A DNA stretch of 64,000 bases from Thalassococcus halodurans (GTDB lineage: Bacteria; Pseudomonadota; Alphaproteobacteria; Rhodobacterales; Rhodobacteraceae), in assembly GCF_900108225.1 (NCBI RefSeq), contig NZ_FNUZ01000003.1:248001-312000 (forward strand). Reading direction: 5' to 3'. Shown here piece after piece: positions 33,940 to 43,269 of this stretch. Under the pieces are notes generated by a model, which was not told where the DNA came from, searched no databases, and saw only the letters and a program-made list of their open reading frames with translations. Positions within the stretch are counted from its first letter, which is position 1. Every line of letters begins with the position of its first letter. A program made the translations under genes and the position numbers.

Positions 33940-34413
33940 ATGCGAAGCTATGATTTTGCACCCCTTTACCGTGCAACCGTTGGTTTTGACCAACTCGCCG
34001 ATATGATGGACCGCGTTCTGTCCAACGACGTGTCCCAACCGGCTTACCCACCTTACAACATCGAAAAAACCGCAGATGACGCGTACCGGATTTCCATCGC
34101 TGTCGCCGGTTTTGCCGAAAACGACCTGTCGGTCGAGGTCAAGGAAAACGCGCTGGTCGTATCCGCGCGGAAATCCGAAGATGACCAGTCCCGCACCTAC
34201 CTGCATCGCGGTATCGCCACCCGTGCGTTCGAACGCCGGTTCCACCTGGCCGATCATGTCCGCGTAGAAGGCGCATCGCACGCCGACGGCATGCTACATA
34301 TCGATCTGGTGCGCGAAATTCCCGAAGCGCTAAAGCCACGCCGCATCGCGATCAGCAAGTCTGACAGCGCGAAGATCGAAAAAGACGTGGTTGACGCCAA
34401 AGCGGTCAACTAA
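33940..34413 (+). CDS. Small heat-shock protein, Hsp20/IbpA family
   Basis: 157 residues. I chose the ATG at 33940 because GGAGG lies 6 bases upstream; the ATG at 33934 directly abuts it. An N-terminal arm (PLYRATVGFDQLADMMDRV, as in IbpA) precedes the alpha-crystallin domain from about 38 to 135 (YPPYNIEKT, ISIAVAGF, LVVSARK, AFERRFHLADHVRV). The C-terminal extension has the I-x-I-like RRIAIS. It holds unfolded proteins as an ATP-independent chaperone. The leader has an RpoH-like promoter and a ROSE-like thermometer. An intrinsic terminator follows, so it is a single-gene unit. Confidence 0.93.
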   Translation: MRSYDFAPLYRATVGFDQLADMMDRVLSNDVSQPAYPPYNIEKTADDAYRISIAVAGFAENDLSVEVKENALVVSARKSEDDQSRTYLHRGIATRAFERRFHLADHVRVEGASHADGMLHIDLVREIPEALKPRRIAISKSDSAKIEKDVVDAKAVN

Positions 34414-34442
34414 CAGGTCTCTCACATCCCGAATATCCAAAG

Positions 34443-34472
34443 AAAAACGCCCCGGTTTTGCCGGGGCGTTTT
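34443..34472. terminator. Bidirectional intrinsic terminator between hsp20 and gabD
   Basis: ACGCCCCGG (34447-34455) pairs perfectly with CCGGGGCGT (34461-34469). T residues follow on the plus strand and A residues precede it, so both convergent genes are served. Confidence 0.9.
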
Positions 34473-34489
34473 GCGTTGCTGTGGTCTGA

Positions 34490-35965
34490 TCAGACCGACA
34501 GGCAGACGTATTTCATTTCGAGGTATTCCTCGATGCCGTGATGGCTGCCTTCGCGGCCAAGGCCGGATTGCTTGACGCCACCGAACGGCGCGACCTCGGT
34601 CGAGATGATGCCGGTGTTTACACCAACGATCCCGTATTCCAGCGCCTCGGCGACCTTGTACACGCGACTCAGGTCTTTGGCGTAGAAATAGGATGCCAGA
34701 CCAAAGATCGTGTCATTGGCCATTTCGATCACATCGTCTTCGGTTTCGAACTTAAAGAGCGGCGCAAGCGGGCCAAAGGTTTCTTCGGTCGAGAACTTCA
34801 TATCCTGCGTCGCGCCCTTCACGATGGTCGGGTGCAGGAAGTTGCCGCCCAATTCATGATCTTCGCCACCCAAGATCACCTCGGCGCCCTTATCCTTGGC
34901 GTCGGCGATGTGTTCCTGAACCTTGTCGATGGCCTTGCGCGTAATCAGCGGGCCAAGATCGACCTCACCGGCCAGACCGTCACCGACCTTCATCTCGGCC
35001 ACTTTGGCACGAAGCTTTTCAGCGAATTCGTCGTAGACACCCGCCTGCACATAAATGCGGTTCGCACAGACGCAGGTTTGGCCGTTATTGCGGAACTTGC
35101 ACATGATCGCGCCTTCGACAGCCGCGTCGATATCGGCGTCGTCAAACACGATGAACGGCGCGTTGCCGCCAAGCTCCATCGAACATTTCATGACCTGATC
35201 CGCGGCCTGTGCCAACAGGATGCGGCCAACGCCGGTCGATCCGGTAAAGGTCAGCTTGCGCACGATCGGGTTTTCGCAGAATTCCTTGCCCACCTCGGAC
35301 GCGGAATTCGACGGCACAACGTTGAAGACGCCCGCTGGGATTCCTGCGCGTTCCGCCAGAACTGCCAGCGCCAAGGCCGAAAGTGGCGTTTCCGACGCAG
35401 GGCGCGCGACGAAGGCACAGCCAGCCGCCAGTGCAGGGCCCGCCTTGCGCGTGATCATCGCGTTGGGGAAATTCCACGGCGTGATGGATGCCGCAACGCC
35501 GATGGGCTGCTTCATCACCATGATCCGCTTATCGCGCTGATGGCCGGGAATGGTTTCGCCGTAAATCCGTTTCGCCTGTTCACCAAAGAATTCGACAAAG
35601 CTGGCGCCATAAGCAATCTCACCTTTGGATTCAGCCAGCGGCTTGCCCTGTTCGGCGGTCATGATCGTGGCAAGGTCATCCTGGTTCGCCATCATCAGGT
35701 CGAACCATTTGCGCATCACATTTGCACGCTCCTTACCCGTCCATTTCGCCCATTCCTTTTGCGCGATTTGCGCCTGCGCGATGGCATCTGCCACCTGCAG
35801 GCGCGACACATCCGCAACCTTGGCGATCACGTCGCCGCGCGCGGGGTTGTCGACGTCAAAGGTTCCGTCATCACCATCAACCCACTGGCCACCGATGTAG
35901 GCCTGAGTTTGTAGCAGGCTGGGGTCTTTCAGAAGCGAAGTTAGGTTTGTGGTCTCGTCAAGCAT
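34490..35965 (-). CDS. gabD: NAD(P)-dependent succinate-semialdehyde dehydrogenase
   Basis: 491 residues. I chose the ATG at 35965 because GGAG lies 8 bases upstream. It is an ALDH-superfamily enzyme with oxyanion N165 in TPWNFP, general base E264 in MELGGNAP, nucleophile C298 in GQTCVC and the GabD-type C-terminal GVKQSGLGREGS. It oxidises succinate semialdehyde to succinate in GABA or putrescine breakdown. The cofactor-binding segment reads ARPASETP where most ALDHs have KPA: the conserved lysine that contacts the adenine ribose is arginine here (R188). It is transcribed alone and ends at a shared terminator. Confidence 0.9.
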   Translation of the reverse strand: MLDETTNLTSLLKDPSLLQTQAYIGGQWVDGDDGTFDVDNPARGDVIAKVADVSRLQVADAIAQAQIAQKEWAKWTGKERANVMRKWFDLMMANQDDLATIMTAEQGKPLAESKGEIAYGASFVEFFGEQAKRIYGETIPGHQRDKRIMVMKQPIGVAASITPWNFPNAMITRKAGPALAAGCAFVARPASETPLSALALAVLAERAGIPAGVFNVVPSNSASEVGKEFCENPIVRKLTFTGSTGVGRILLAQAADQVMKCSMELGGNAPFIVFDDADIDAAVEGAIMCKFRNNGQTCVCANRIYVQAGVYDEFAEKLRAKVAEMKVGDGLAGEVDLGPLITRKAIDKVQEHIADAKDKGAEVILGGEDHELGGNFLHPTIVKGATQDMKFSTEETFGPLAPLFKFETEDDVIEMANDTIFGLASYFYAKDLSRVYKVAEALEYGIVGVNTGIISTEVAPFGGVKQSGLGREGSHHGIEEYLEMKYVCLSV

Positions 35966-36044
35966 GAAGGTCTCCAGCATAGTAGGTCCGCAGGGCGCAC
36001 CGATTTTTGATCACAGATAAAGCCGCCCGCCAAGGAGGAAAGCG

Positions 36045-36839
36045 ATGGATTGGGACGACGCCTATTCAAATCACACACACATTCCCGATGCAGACAGCTA
36101 TCCACCCCGTTGGGCGGCCAAAGCACAGGCATTGCGTGACATGCTGTCGATCGAAGGCCGCGCCGAACTGGGTATTTCGTATGGGGACACAACGCGACAG
36201 GCCTACGATCTGTTCCTGCCAGAAGCGGACACAAAGGAATTGGTGATCTTTGTCCACGGCGGGTACTGGCGGCGGTTCGGGCGCGAAGACTGGTCGCATC
36301 TGGCACAAGGCGCATTGGATCGCGGCTGCGCCGTGGCGATGCCGTCTTATGACCTGTGTCCGACGGTGCACGTCGCAGACATCACGCGCCAGATTTCCGT
36401 GGCCATTACAGCCATCGCCGACCGCATCCCCGCGATCCCTATCCGCCTGATGGGCCATTCTGCGGGCGGTCATCTTGTGTCGCGTATGCTGGCACCGGGC
36501 GTGTTGCCGGACGCTGTCATGGCGCGCATCCGAATTGTCATGCCAATCTCGCCGGTCAGCGATCTGCGCCCGCTTTTGCTGACGCAGATGAACGCAGACT
36601 TCCGGCTGAGTGAAACAGAAGCCCATGACGAAAGCCCGATCTTTCAAGCCAAACCAGATATCCCCGTGACCGTCTGGGTCGGCGCGGATGAACGCCCTGT
36701 TTTTCTGGATCAGGCGCGCTGGCTGGCCGAGGCATGGGGCGCGGCCCACATTATCGACAGTGGCAAACACCATTTTGATGTTGTTGACGGACTGGAACAG
36801 GCCGACAGCCCGATCACAGAGGCGCTGTTTTCGGACTGA
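36045..36839 (+). CDS. Alpha/beta hydrolase, arylformamidase-like
   Basis: 264 residues. HGGYW (71-75) is the oxyanion-hole motif typical of kynurenine formamidases, GHSAGG carries the nucleophile S139, and D215 and H243 complete the triad. The protein lacks a signal peptide and should be cytoplasmic. Arylformamidase hydrolyses N-formylkynurenine in tryptophan breakdown; other small esters or formamides are possible. AAGGAGG precedes the ATG. It stands alone, so the substrate is not supported by neighbours. Confidence 0.85.
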   Translation: MDWDDAYSNHTHIPDADSYPPRWAAKAQALRDMLSIEGRAELGISYGDTTRQAYDLFLPEADTKELVIFVHGGYWRRFGREDWSHLAQGALDRGCAVAMPSYDLCPTVHVADITRQISVAITAIADRIPAIPIRLMGHSAGGHLVSRMLAPGVLPDAVMARIRIVMPISPVSDLRPLLLTQMNADFRLSETEAHDESPIFQAKPDIPVTVWVGADERPVFLDQARWLAEAWGAAHIIDSGKHHFDVVDGLEQADSPITEALFSD

Positions 36840-36963
36840 TCTGCGCAAAACCCTGCCCAATGCTGCGGCACAACCGCAATGACGGAACGCCACACGCATT
36901 GGGCGCTTTGCCTTTATGCGCCAATCCATTATGTGATCAGACAACGTCAGGTGGGATGCACAA

Positions 36964-37599
36964 ATGTCTTATGTAAAGTGGATTGCGATTATCTTGTTCT
37001 GGGGCTTTGTGGCCCTGTTTCTGCTTTACACGCTACCGCAGAACGACATCGCGCGCGTCACCGACACCTATGAAAAGCGCATGGATCTGGGGAATAATTC
37101 GATGTTCTGGGCCCGTCCCGAGGCCGGGTCGTCCAGTTCAACCAGCCGCGATGTGTTCTTTATCCAGACGCGGCTCGCCAATGGCGATGTGATGGTCTAC
37201 CGCAACGAAGACACCGGCTGGGGCTGGCCGCCGTATTTCAAGTTCGACAGTTCGAACCTGCAGGCCGAAGCGGTTGATTTCAAATCCACCGCCGCCGAAC
37301 CGCAGTGGGTGGCGATCACCCACTATGGCGCACGGTTCGAATTTCTGACGATCTTCCCCAATGCCCTGTCGATCCGCCCTGTCGAAGGGCCCGATGTCCG
37401 CATCATCCCGTGGAAAGCGATCATCATTCTGATCATTCTGGCCGCGATTTTTTGGGCGCTTTACGTGCGCTGGCGTCGGTTCCGCCACAACCGCATCGAT
37501 CCCGTGATTGACGAAATCGCAGACGGTATTGACGACGCGGGCCATTCGCTTGCTGAAAAACGCCGCAGTCTGAAGGACTGGTTCCGCGGGTCAAAGTAA
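36964..37599 (+). CDS. DUF1523 family membrane protein
   Basis: 211 residues with one N-terminal membrane helix (about 4-24) and one near 143-162, separating a periplasmic domain (NEDTGWGWPPYFKFDSSNLQ in pieces, WVAITHYGARFEFLTIFPNALSI). A cytoplasmic tail RHNRIDPVIDEIADGIDDAG follows. The pattern matches DUF1523, restricted mostly to Rhodobacterales, with no known function. The FLTIFPNA and WGWPPYFKF segments are its most constrained parts. It lies just before the polysaccharide locus but is separated by 111 bases. Confidence 0.8.
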   Translation: MSYVKWIAIILFWGFVALFLLYTLPQNDIARVTDTYEKRMDLGNNSMFWARPEAGSSSSTSRDVFFIQTRLANGDVMVYRNEDTGWGWPPYFKFDSSNLQAEAVDFKSTAAEPQWVAITHYGARFEFLTIFPNALSIRPVEGPDVRIIPWKAIIILIILAAIFWALYVRWRRFRHNRIDPVIDEIADGIDDAGHSLAEKRRSLKDWFRGSK

Positions 37600-37710
37600 G
37601 AAAGCCGCATTTTCTTCCTAATTTGCGCATTTTCCGTGGCTATACTGCGGAGAATGAGCAATCGGCACGAAATGACAGGCCCCAAAGCGTAACGGAACCC
37701 AGACCAGAGG

Positions 37711-39108
37711 ATGCCCAATCCACTCGCCTACCTGATGTTGGCCGCATGGCCTTTCATCACCGTCGTGTTGTTCCGACGGTATGAGCCGTCGCGCGCCCTG
37801 ATCATTTCGCTTTTGGGCGGTTATCTGTTCCTGCCAGAACCACCCGCCGCCTTTGACCTTCCGCTGTTTCCGCCTTTCACCAAACATTCTCTGCCTGCGA
37901 TGACGGCGTTCTTTATCCTGCTGTTCAGTAAGGATCAGGAATTCCGCATTCTGCCAGAGAACCGCATCGCCAAAGGCCTGGTGCTGGTGTTCATCTTCTC
38001 GCCGATCTTAACCGTTCTGAACAATGGTGAATCGATCACTTGGGGGCTGACGTATATTCCCGCGCTCGGCATCAAAGACGCTATAGCACTGCCCATGCAA
38101 CAGTTTCTGTTTCTGCTGCCGTTCCTTCTTGCGCGGCAGCTTCTGTCGACGCGCGACACGCAGCAAGAGCTTCTGACCGCGATTGTGATCGGCGGGCTGA
38201 TCTATTCCGTTCTGATGCTGATCGAGGTGCGCCTGTCACCCCAGTTGAACAACTGGATTTACGGCTATTACCAGCACTTCTTTGGCCAATCGATCCGCTT
38301 TGGCGGGTTCCGCCCTGTTGTCTTCCTGTACCACGGTTTGTGGGTCGCTTTCTTTGCCATGACAGCCGCCGTGTCCGCCTTTGCCCTATGGCGCATGTCC
38401 GAGGGTACGAGCAGGTCAAAATATCTGTTCATCGGTCTTTATTTGTCCGCCGTCGTAGTGCTGGCGAAATCCTTTGGCGCGCTGCTGTTCCTGATGGCAT
38501 TGGTCCCTTGCGTGGTTCTTCTAAGCCGGATGATGCAAATCAAACTTGCTATCGCTTTGGCGGCATTGGCCTTGGCCTATCCGAACCTGAAAGCTGTCGA
38601 TCTGGTGCCGCAGGATGCGATCCTTGCCCAGTTCGACAAGATTGACGAAGACCGCGGCAATTCCCTGCGCTTCCGGTTCATGAACGAAGACGCACTGCTG
38701 GAACGCGCGATGGATAAGCCTGCCTTCGGTTGGGGCAGTTGGGGCCGCAACCAGATTTACGATCAGGTCACCGGCGAACTGGTGACAGTGTCTGACGGCC
38801 GCTGGATCATCGTGTTCGGGGTCTACGGCTGGATCGGGTTTCTAGCCGAGTTCGGCCTGCTGACCTTGCCCATCTTCCTGCTCTGGCAACAGGCGCGGCG
38901 ACTGTCCGAAACGCAGATCACCCCTCTGATCGCACCTATGTCGCTGATCTTGGCGTTCAACGTGTTCGATATGTTGCCCAACGCTACCCTGACCCCGCTG
39001 ACGTGGCTGATGGCCGGTGCGCTGACGGGCTATGCGGAACGGCTGCGCCACCGTAAAACCGAACAACGAAAACGTACCTATGAAATGAAGTGGCGACCGA
39101 TCCTGTGA
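37711..39108 (+). CDS. Polytopic O-antigen polymerase/ligase-like protein
   Basis: A 465-residue membrane protein with about ten hydrophobic helices and a larger hydrophilic loop around 300-355 (DEDRGNSLRFRFMNEDALLERAM, FGWGSWGRNQIYD). Length, topology and a large periplasmic loop late in the sequence match Wzy polymerases and WaaL-type ligases. It probably polymerises repeat units made by the downstream glycosyltransferases on the periplasmic face. No short motif separates polymerase from ligase, and I favour polymerase from context. The stop overlaps the start of the next glycosyltransferase (GTGA). Confidence 0.75.
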   Translation: MPNPLAYLMLAAWPFITVVLFRRYEPSRALIISLLGGYLFLPEPPAAFDLPLFPPFTKHSLPAMTAFFILLFSKDQEFRILPENRIAKGLVLVFIFSPILTVLNNGESITWGLTYIPALGIKDAIALPMQQFLFLLPFLLARQLLSTRDTQQELLTAIVIGGLIYSVLMLIEVRLSPQLNNWIYGYYQHFFGQSIRFGGFRPVVFLYHGLWVAFFAMTAAVSAFALWRMSEGTSRSKYLFIGLYLSAVVVLAKSFGALLFLMALVPCVVLLSRMMQIKLAIALAALALAYPNLKAVDLVPQDAILAQFDKIDEDRGNSLRFRFMNEDALLERAMDKPAFGWGSWGRNQIYDQVTGELVTVSDGRWIIVFGVYGWIGFLAEFGLLTLPIFLLWQQARRLSETQITPLIAPMSLILAFNVFDMLPNATLTPLTWLMAGALTGYAERLRHRKTEQRKRTYEMKWRPIL

Positions 39109-40406
39109 CGTTCCCGAGTGACCGCAAACTGCGCGTACTGGCCATCGCCGAGGCCGCTAACCCCGAATGGGTCAGCGTGCCTTTGGTCGGTTGGTCCTTG
39201 GCCAGCGCGCTGCGGGAACACGCCGACGTGCACATCGTCACCCAGATCCGCAATCGCGATGCGTTTCTGCGGGCTGGCCTGAAAGAAGGCACCGATTTCA
39301 CCGCCATCGATTCCGAGGCATTTGCCAAGCCCGCATGGAAGCTGGCCGAGAAACTGCGCATGGGCGAAGGCAAGGGCTGGACCATGGTGCAGGCGATCAA
39401 TGCACTCAGCTATCCATGGTTCGAACGGCTGGTCTGGCGGGCGTTCGGTGACAGCATCAAAGCGGGCGATTGGGACATCGTGCACCGCATCACACCCCTG
39501 TCGCCCACCATCGCATCGCCCATCGCGGCCAAGGTTGCCAAGACAAACGTTCCCTTTGTGATCGGCCCCCTGAACGGTGGCGTCCCGTGGCCGAAAGGGT
39601 TCGAGGCAGAGCGCAGAGGCGAAAAGGAATGGCTCAGCTACGTGCGTTCGGCCTACAAACTGCTGCCGAACAGAACCGCCACTTTGAAACACGCCTCGGT
39701 CATCCTTGCGGGGTCACGCCACACGGCGTCAGAGGTGCCGGAACAGTTCCAAAACAAGACACTGTTCCTGCCGGAAAACGGGATCGACCCGTCGCGCTTT
39801 AACCTGACGGCCAGCCCCTCCACAGACACGCCATTGCGAGGTGTCTTTGTCGGACGATTGGTGCCGTACAAGGGCGCGAGCATGCTGCTGAATGCAGCGC
39901 GTGATCTGCTGATTTCCGGCAAAATGGTTCTGGATATCGTGGGCGACGGCCCGCAACGCGCGGAACTAGAGGCGCTCGCAGCCCCGATGGGCGACGCGGT
40001 GACGTTTCACGGCTGGAAGGCCCACCAAGAGGTGCAGGACATCATGGCCAAGGCCGATTGTCTGACCTTCCCGTCCATCCGCGAATTCGGCGGCGGCGTG
40101 GTGCTTGAGGCGATGGCCTTGGGCCTGCCGCCCATCGTCGTGGACTACGCCGGTCCGGGCGAGTTGGTCAGCGATGCGTGGGGATACAAAATCCCCTGCG
40201 GATCAAAGACCGAGATCGAACGCGATCTAGCCTCCCTGCTGACCGATCTTGTCGCCGATCCTGCGCCTTTGGCCACCAAAGGAAAGGCCGCCAAGGCACG
40301 TGTCGACAGCACCTTCACATGGGATCAAAAGGCCCGCCAGATCCTGCGGGCCTACGACTGGGCCTTGGACCCGACCGGCCCAACGCCCAGTTTGATCACC
40401 GGCTGA
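39105..40406 (+). CDS. GT4-family glycosyltransferase
   Basis: About 433 residues. The GTG at 39105 overlaps the polymerase stop by 4 bases; another GTG at 39090 is possible and neither has a clear ribosome-binding site, so coupling is likely. It has the two-domain GT-B fold: VFVGRLVPYKGASMLL and LDIVGDGPQRAELEALA mark the nucleotide-sugar half, followed by FGGGVVLEAMALGLPPIVVD, the glutamate-containing motif of GT4. It transfers a sugar from a nucleotide donor to the lipid-linked repeat. The gene ends directly against the convergent P-loop ATPase gene with no bases between stops. Confidence 0.88.
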   Translation: MTFPSDRKLRVLAIAEAANPEWVSVPLVGWSLASALREHADVHIVTQIRNRDAFLRAGLKEGTDFTAIDSEAFAKPAWKLAEKLRMGEGKGWTMVQAINALSYPWFERLVWRAFGDSIKAGDWDIVHRITPLSPTIASPIAAKVAKTNVPFVIGPLNGGVPWPKGFEAERRGEKEWLSYVRSAYKLLPNRTATLKHASVILAGSRHTASEVPEQFQNKTLFLPENGIDPSRFNLTASPSTDTPLRGVFVGRLVPYKGASMLLNAARDLLISGKMVLDIVGDGPQRAELEALAAPMGDAVTFHGWKAHQEVQDIMAKADCLTFPSIREFGGGVVLEAMALGLPPIVVDYAGPGELVSDAWGYKIPCGSKTEIERDLASLLTDLVADPAPLATKGKAAKARVDSTFTWDQKARQILRAYDWALDPTGPTPSLITG

Positions 40407-40904
40407 TTACGCCGTGGCGTGATGATGGACGAGGGTAAAGCCTTCGTCCTCGCTCGGTTCTTGGAAATAGGCTGACATCGCCTCGTATTGTTCATCCGTC
40501 ACCGAAAACGGATGATCGCCTTGTGCATTACGGGCGTTGAAACGCGCGCGGCGCGCATCTTCGGGCAAGTTCAGCACATGCAATTGGTTATCTGCCTGCG
40601 TCTGCTCCAACAGCCCCCGCATCCACGCGCGGTTGTCGACGCGGTTGGCGGGGAAATCCAGAACCACCGACAGGCCCGCGTTCAACAGATGCACAACATG
40701 CGGCCCCATCACCTGCCGCAGCTTTGCCGAACAGCGCAAATAGTCGGGGATGGTCTTCATCTGATCCCCGAACAGCGTCGAAAGCCAGTCATCTTCGGAC
40801 AGCAAAACAGTATCGGGCTCAGAAGCCAATTCAGCCGCAAGGGTCGATTTGCCCGCAGCTATTTTTCCGCACAGCATGTGCAGAACAGGAGTTTTCAGTG
40901 ACAT
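40407..40904 (-). CDS. P-loop AAA_33-type ATPase/kinase
   Basis: 165 residues. Walker A is GKIAAGKST (13-21); LLSEDDWLSTLFGD and VVLDFPANRVDNRAWMR resemble the acceptor and lid regions of AAA_33 kinases related to zeta toxins and chloramphenicol phosphotransferases. It probably phosphorylates a small molecule; the substrate cannot be inferred. It is inserted on the opposite strand within the polysaccharide locus. Weak AGG lies upstream of the ATG. Confidence 0.78.
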   Translation of the reverse strand: MSLKTPVLHMLCGKIAAGKSTLAAELASEPDTVLLSEDDWLSTLFGDQMKTIPDYLRCSAKLRQVMGPHVVHLLNAGLSVVLDFPANRVDNRAWMRGLLEQTQADNQLHVLNLPEDARRARFNARNAQGDHPFSVTDEQYEAMSAYFQEPSEDEGFTLVHHHATA

Positions 40905-41075
40905 AATACGTGCCTTTGAAAGCGCATCACGCGCGTTTGAAATTCAGAACAGAAATAACCCGACCCGACCGCTCAGGCCGGGACGATAATTCGGGCGCAG
41001 CGCACGCTCATATTCTGAAGCAAAGACATCATGTCCGGCAATCTGCCTGATTCCGCCGGAAAGTCGAGGCTGGAA

Positions 41076-41885
41076 TTACCGACCCAAGCCCATCCGTTGC
41101 ATTGCCGCACGCAGCGCATGACCGGGTAGAATGCCAAAACATTTGGCATAGCGCGGCACCATACGAGCGGGTTGCCCCAGTGTGCGCCACAGCCATTCCA
41201 TCGCGATCTTGCGTACCCAAGCAGGTGCCCGTTCTTGCGCGCCGGAAAAGAAATCCAAACCTGCGCCGATAGATGCAAAGCCGATCTCGGGCGTCACGTC
41301 GCGCCCTTTGGCGGCGAACTCTTCCTGCTTGGGTGCACCAAGCGCGATGAAGCACAGGCGAACGCCAGCGCTTTGCAGCTCTTTAAGGATCGCCTCGGCA
41401 TCCGCGCCTTTGGGATCAAACCCGAACGGCGGTGCGATGGTCGAGACGACCTTCAGCCCCTCGACTTGGCGCTCAAGATACTCTGCCGCGGCCTTCAACG
41501 TGTCATCCGTGCTGCCCACCAGTCCGACAGGCGCACCCACCTGCGCGGCAATCCGGCACAGCGGAATGATCGCGTCCGATCCCGGGATCAGTTCGACAGG
41601 TTTACCGGCAATCTTGGACAGCCACACAATCGGATTGCCATCGGCCACAACAATATCCTGCGCGGCATAAGCCGCTTGGAATGGCTTCGATGTCCGTAGC
41701 TTCACCAGATGATCAAGGTTCAACGTCGCCATAGCAAAGCCCTGACCCGACGACAACCGCGCACGCACCTGATCGTGCAGGTCTTTCACTGTCGGGGTGT
41801 TCACCCGAACCTGATATGTGCCGACCTTGAAATCCAAACCACGTCCCCTGCGTTGGGTGCCAATCGTTATCTTCGTTTCATGCAA
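41076..41885 (-). CDS. WecG/TagA/CpsF-family glycosyltransferase
   Basis: 269 residues from a TTG start without an obvious ribosome-binding site; a later GTG would cut into the domain. TLNLDHLV, the GAPKQE motif, GAGLDFFSG and ERAPAWVRKIAMEWLWRTL are the GT26 signatures. The family transfers N-acetylmannosamine-type sugars to undecaprenyl-linked primers as the second step of teichoic acid, ECA or exopolysaccharide synthesis. It probably acts right after the initiating transferase. It is minus-strand and divergent from the Gfo/Idh/MocA gene, with a 247-base gap between them that must hold both promoters. Confidence 0.9.
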   Translation of the reverse strand: MHETKITIGTQRRGRGLDFKVGTYQVRVNTPTVKDLHDQVRARLSSGQGFAMATLNLDHLVKLRTSKPFQAAYAAQDIVVADGNPIVWLSKIAGKPVELIPGSDAIIPLCRIAAQVGAPVGLVGSTDDTLKAAAEYLERQVEGLKVVSTIAPPFGFDPKGADAEAILKELQSAGVRLCFIALGAPKQEEFAAKGRDVTPEIGFASIGAGLDFFSGAQERAPAWVRKIAMEWLWRTLGQPARMVPRYAKCFGILPGHALRAAMQRMGLGR

Positions 41886-42132
41886 ACTTCAGAAGCCCGC
41901 GTCCAGCGCCTGCATCGCATCCGCGCATCACAACAGGTTTTTTCGCAACAAACCCTGATCTTTCACGGTGGAATTGATAGAATTACCAAACTTCGCCGAA
42001 TTCAGGCCATTTTCTTCTGAGTACAAAGTTTTTTAGCGCGTTACGGACGAAACAAGGCATCCGCAGAATGATCGACAGGATTGGACAGACGATACGCCCC
42101 CTGTCTTGGGCAAAGGGGCGGGATGGATCGTG

Positions 42133-43269
42133 ATGCGTGATCAGGATAAATCCGTCGCGATCATCGGATGTGGCTTTGTCGCCGATCTGTACATGCGGTC
42201 GCTACAAACCTTTCCCGATATCCGCGTAACCGGCGTCTGGGATCACGACGCCGCGCGTCTGGCTGCGTTCTGCGCCCATTGGGGCCTGTCCGCCGCGCCG
42301 GACCAAACAGCGCTTCTGGACATGCTACCGAAAGACGGCGTTGTGCTGAACCTAACGAACCCAGGCGCGCATTTCGAGGTGAACAGCGCCTGCCTGAATG
42401 CGGGCCATCATGTGTACTGCGAAAAGCCGCTGGCCATGACGGTGGCCGAGGCAAAAACGCTAACCGATCTGGCGGCGTCCAAGGGCCTGCAACTGGCCAG
42501 TGCCCCCTGTTCGGTACTGGGTGAAGCGGCGCAAACACTGGGCCAAGCTATTCGCAATGGCACGGCGGGCACCCCCCGCGCGATCTATGCGGAACTGGAT
42601 GACGGTTTCGTCCCACAAGCCCCCTTCCGCAAATGGATGACCGAAAGCGGCGCGCCGTGGCCTTTTGAGGATGAATTCCGTGTCGGCTGTACGCTAGAGC
42701 ACGCGGGCTATTACCTAAGCTGGTTTCTGGCATGGTTTGGCGGCGTCCGGTCTGTCACCGCCGCCTCGGCCGAGGTGATCCCCGACAAGGCGGGCACAGG
42801 ACCCTTCGCGCCTGATCTGTCCGTCGCCACCCTGTTTTTCGAAAACGGCCCCGTGACACGGCTGACCTGTTCTATTGTGGCCCCCCATGACCACGGCCTG
42901 AAAGTGATCGGCGACAATGGCGTTCTGACCTGCAACGCCGCATGGGATAACAGTGCCAAAATCCGCTATGCCCGCCGCATGACCGTGCGCCGGAAACTGC
43001 TGGAACACCCGTTCCCGAAACGCCTGCGCATCGCGGGCGAAACCCACCCGAAAACGGGGCGCTGGGGCGCAGCCAGCATGAACTTTGCCCTTGGCCCTGC
43101 CGAAATGCTGGACGCCATCGCAGAAGACCGCCCGTCCCGTTTGTCGGGCAACTATGCGTTGCATCTGACCGAGGTGACGCTTGCCATACAGAACGCAGGC
43201 GATGACACGGGCGCGCAGAAAATGACCACCACTTGCCAGCCGATGGAGCCGATGCCTTGGGCGACGTAA
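42133..43269 (+). CDS. Gfo/Idh/MocA-family oxidoreductase
   Basis: About 378 residues from the ATG at 42133 (GTG 42130 and TTG 42106 are alternatives). N-terminal VAIIGCGFVADLYM is the Rossmann NAD(P)-binding loop, and HVYCEKPLAMT holds the conserved EKP lysine. The C-terminal alpha/beta domain follows. The family oxidises or reduces sugar hydroxyls, often making UDP-sugar precursors. It overlaps the downstream epimerase by about 13 bases. The same two functions occur fused at 46420-48519. Confidence 0.87.
   Translation: MRDQDKSVAIIGCGFVADLYMRSLQTFPDIRVTGVWDHDAARLAAFCAHWGLSAAPDQTALLDMLPKDGVVLNLTNPGAHFEVNSACLNAGHHVYCEKPLAMTVAEAKTLTDLAASKGLQLASAPCSVLGEAAQTLGQAIRNGTAGTPRAIYAELDDGFVPQAPFRKWMTESGAPWPFEDEFRVGCTLEHAGYYLSWFLAWFGGVRSVTAASAEVIPDKAGTGPFAPDLSVATLFFENGPVTRLTCSIVAPHDHGLKVIGDNGVLTCNAAWDNSAKIRYARRMTVRRKLLEHPFPKRLRIAGETHPKTGRWGAASMNFALGPAEMLDAIAEDRPSRLSGNYALHLTEVTLAIQNAGDDTGAQKMTTTCQPMEPMPWAT

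Noticed and set aside
34538-35914. Plus-strand frame of 458 codons opposite gabD
   Set aside because: Antisense shadow of a complete aldehyde dehydrogenase.
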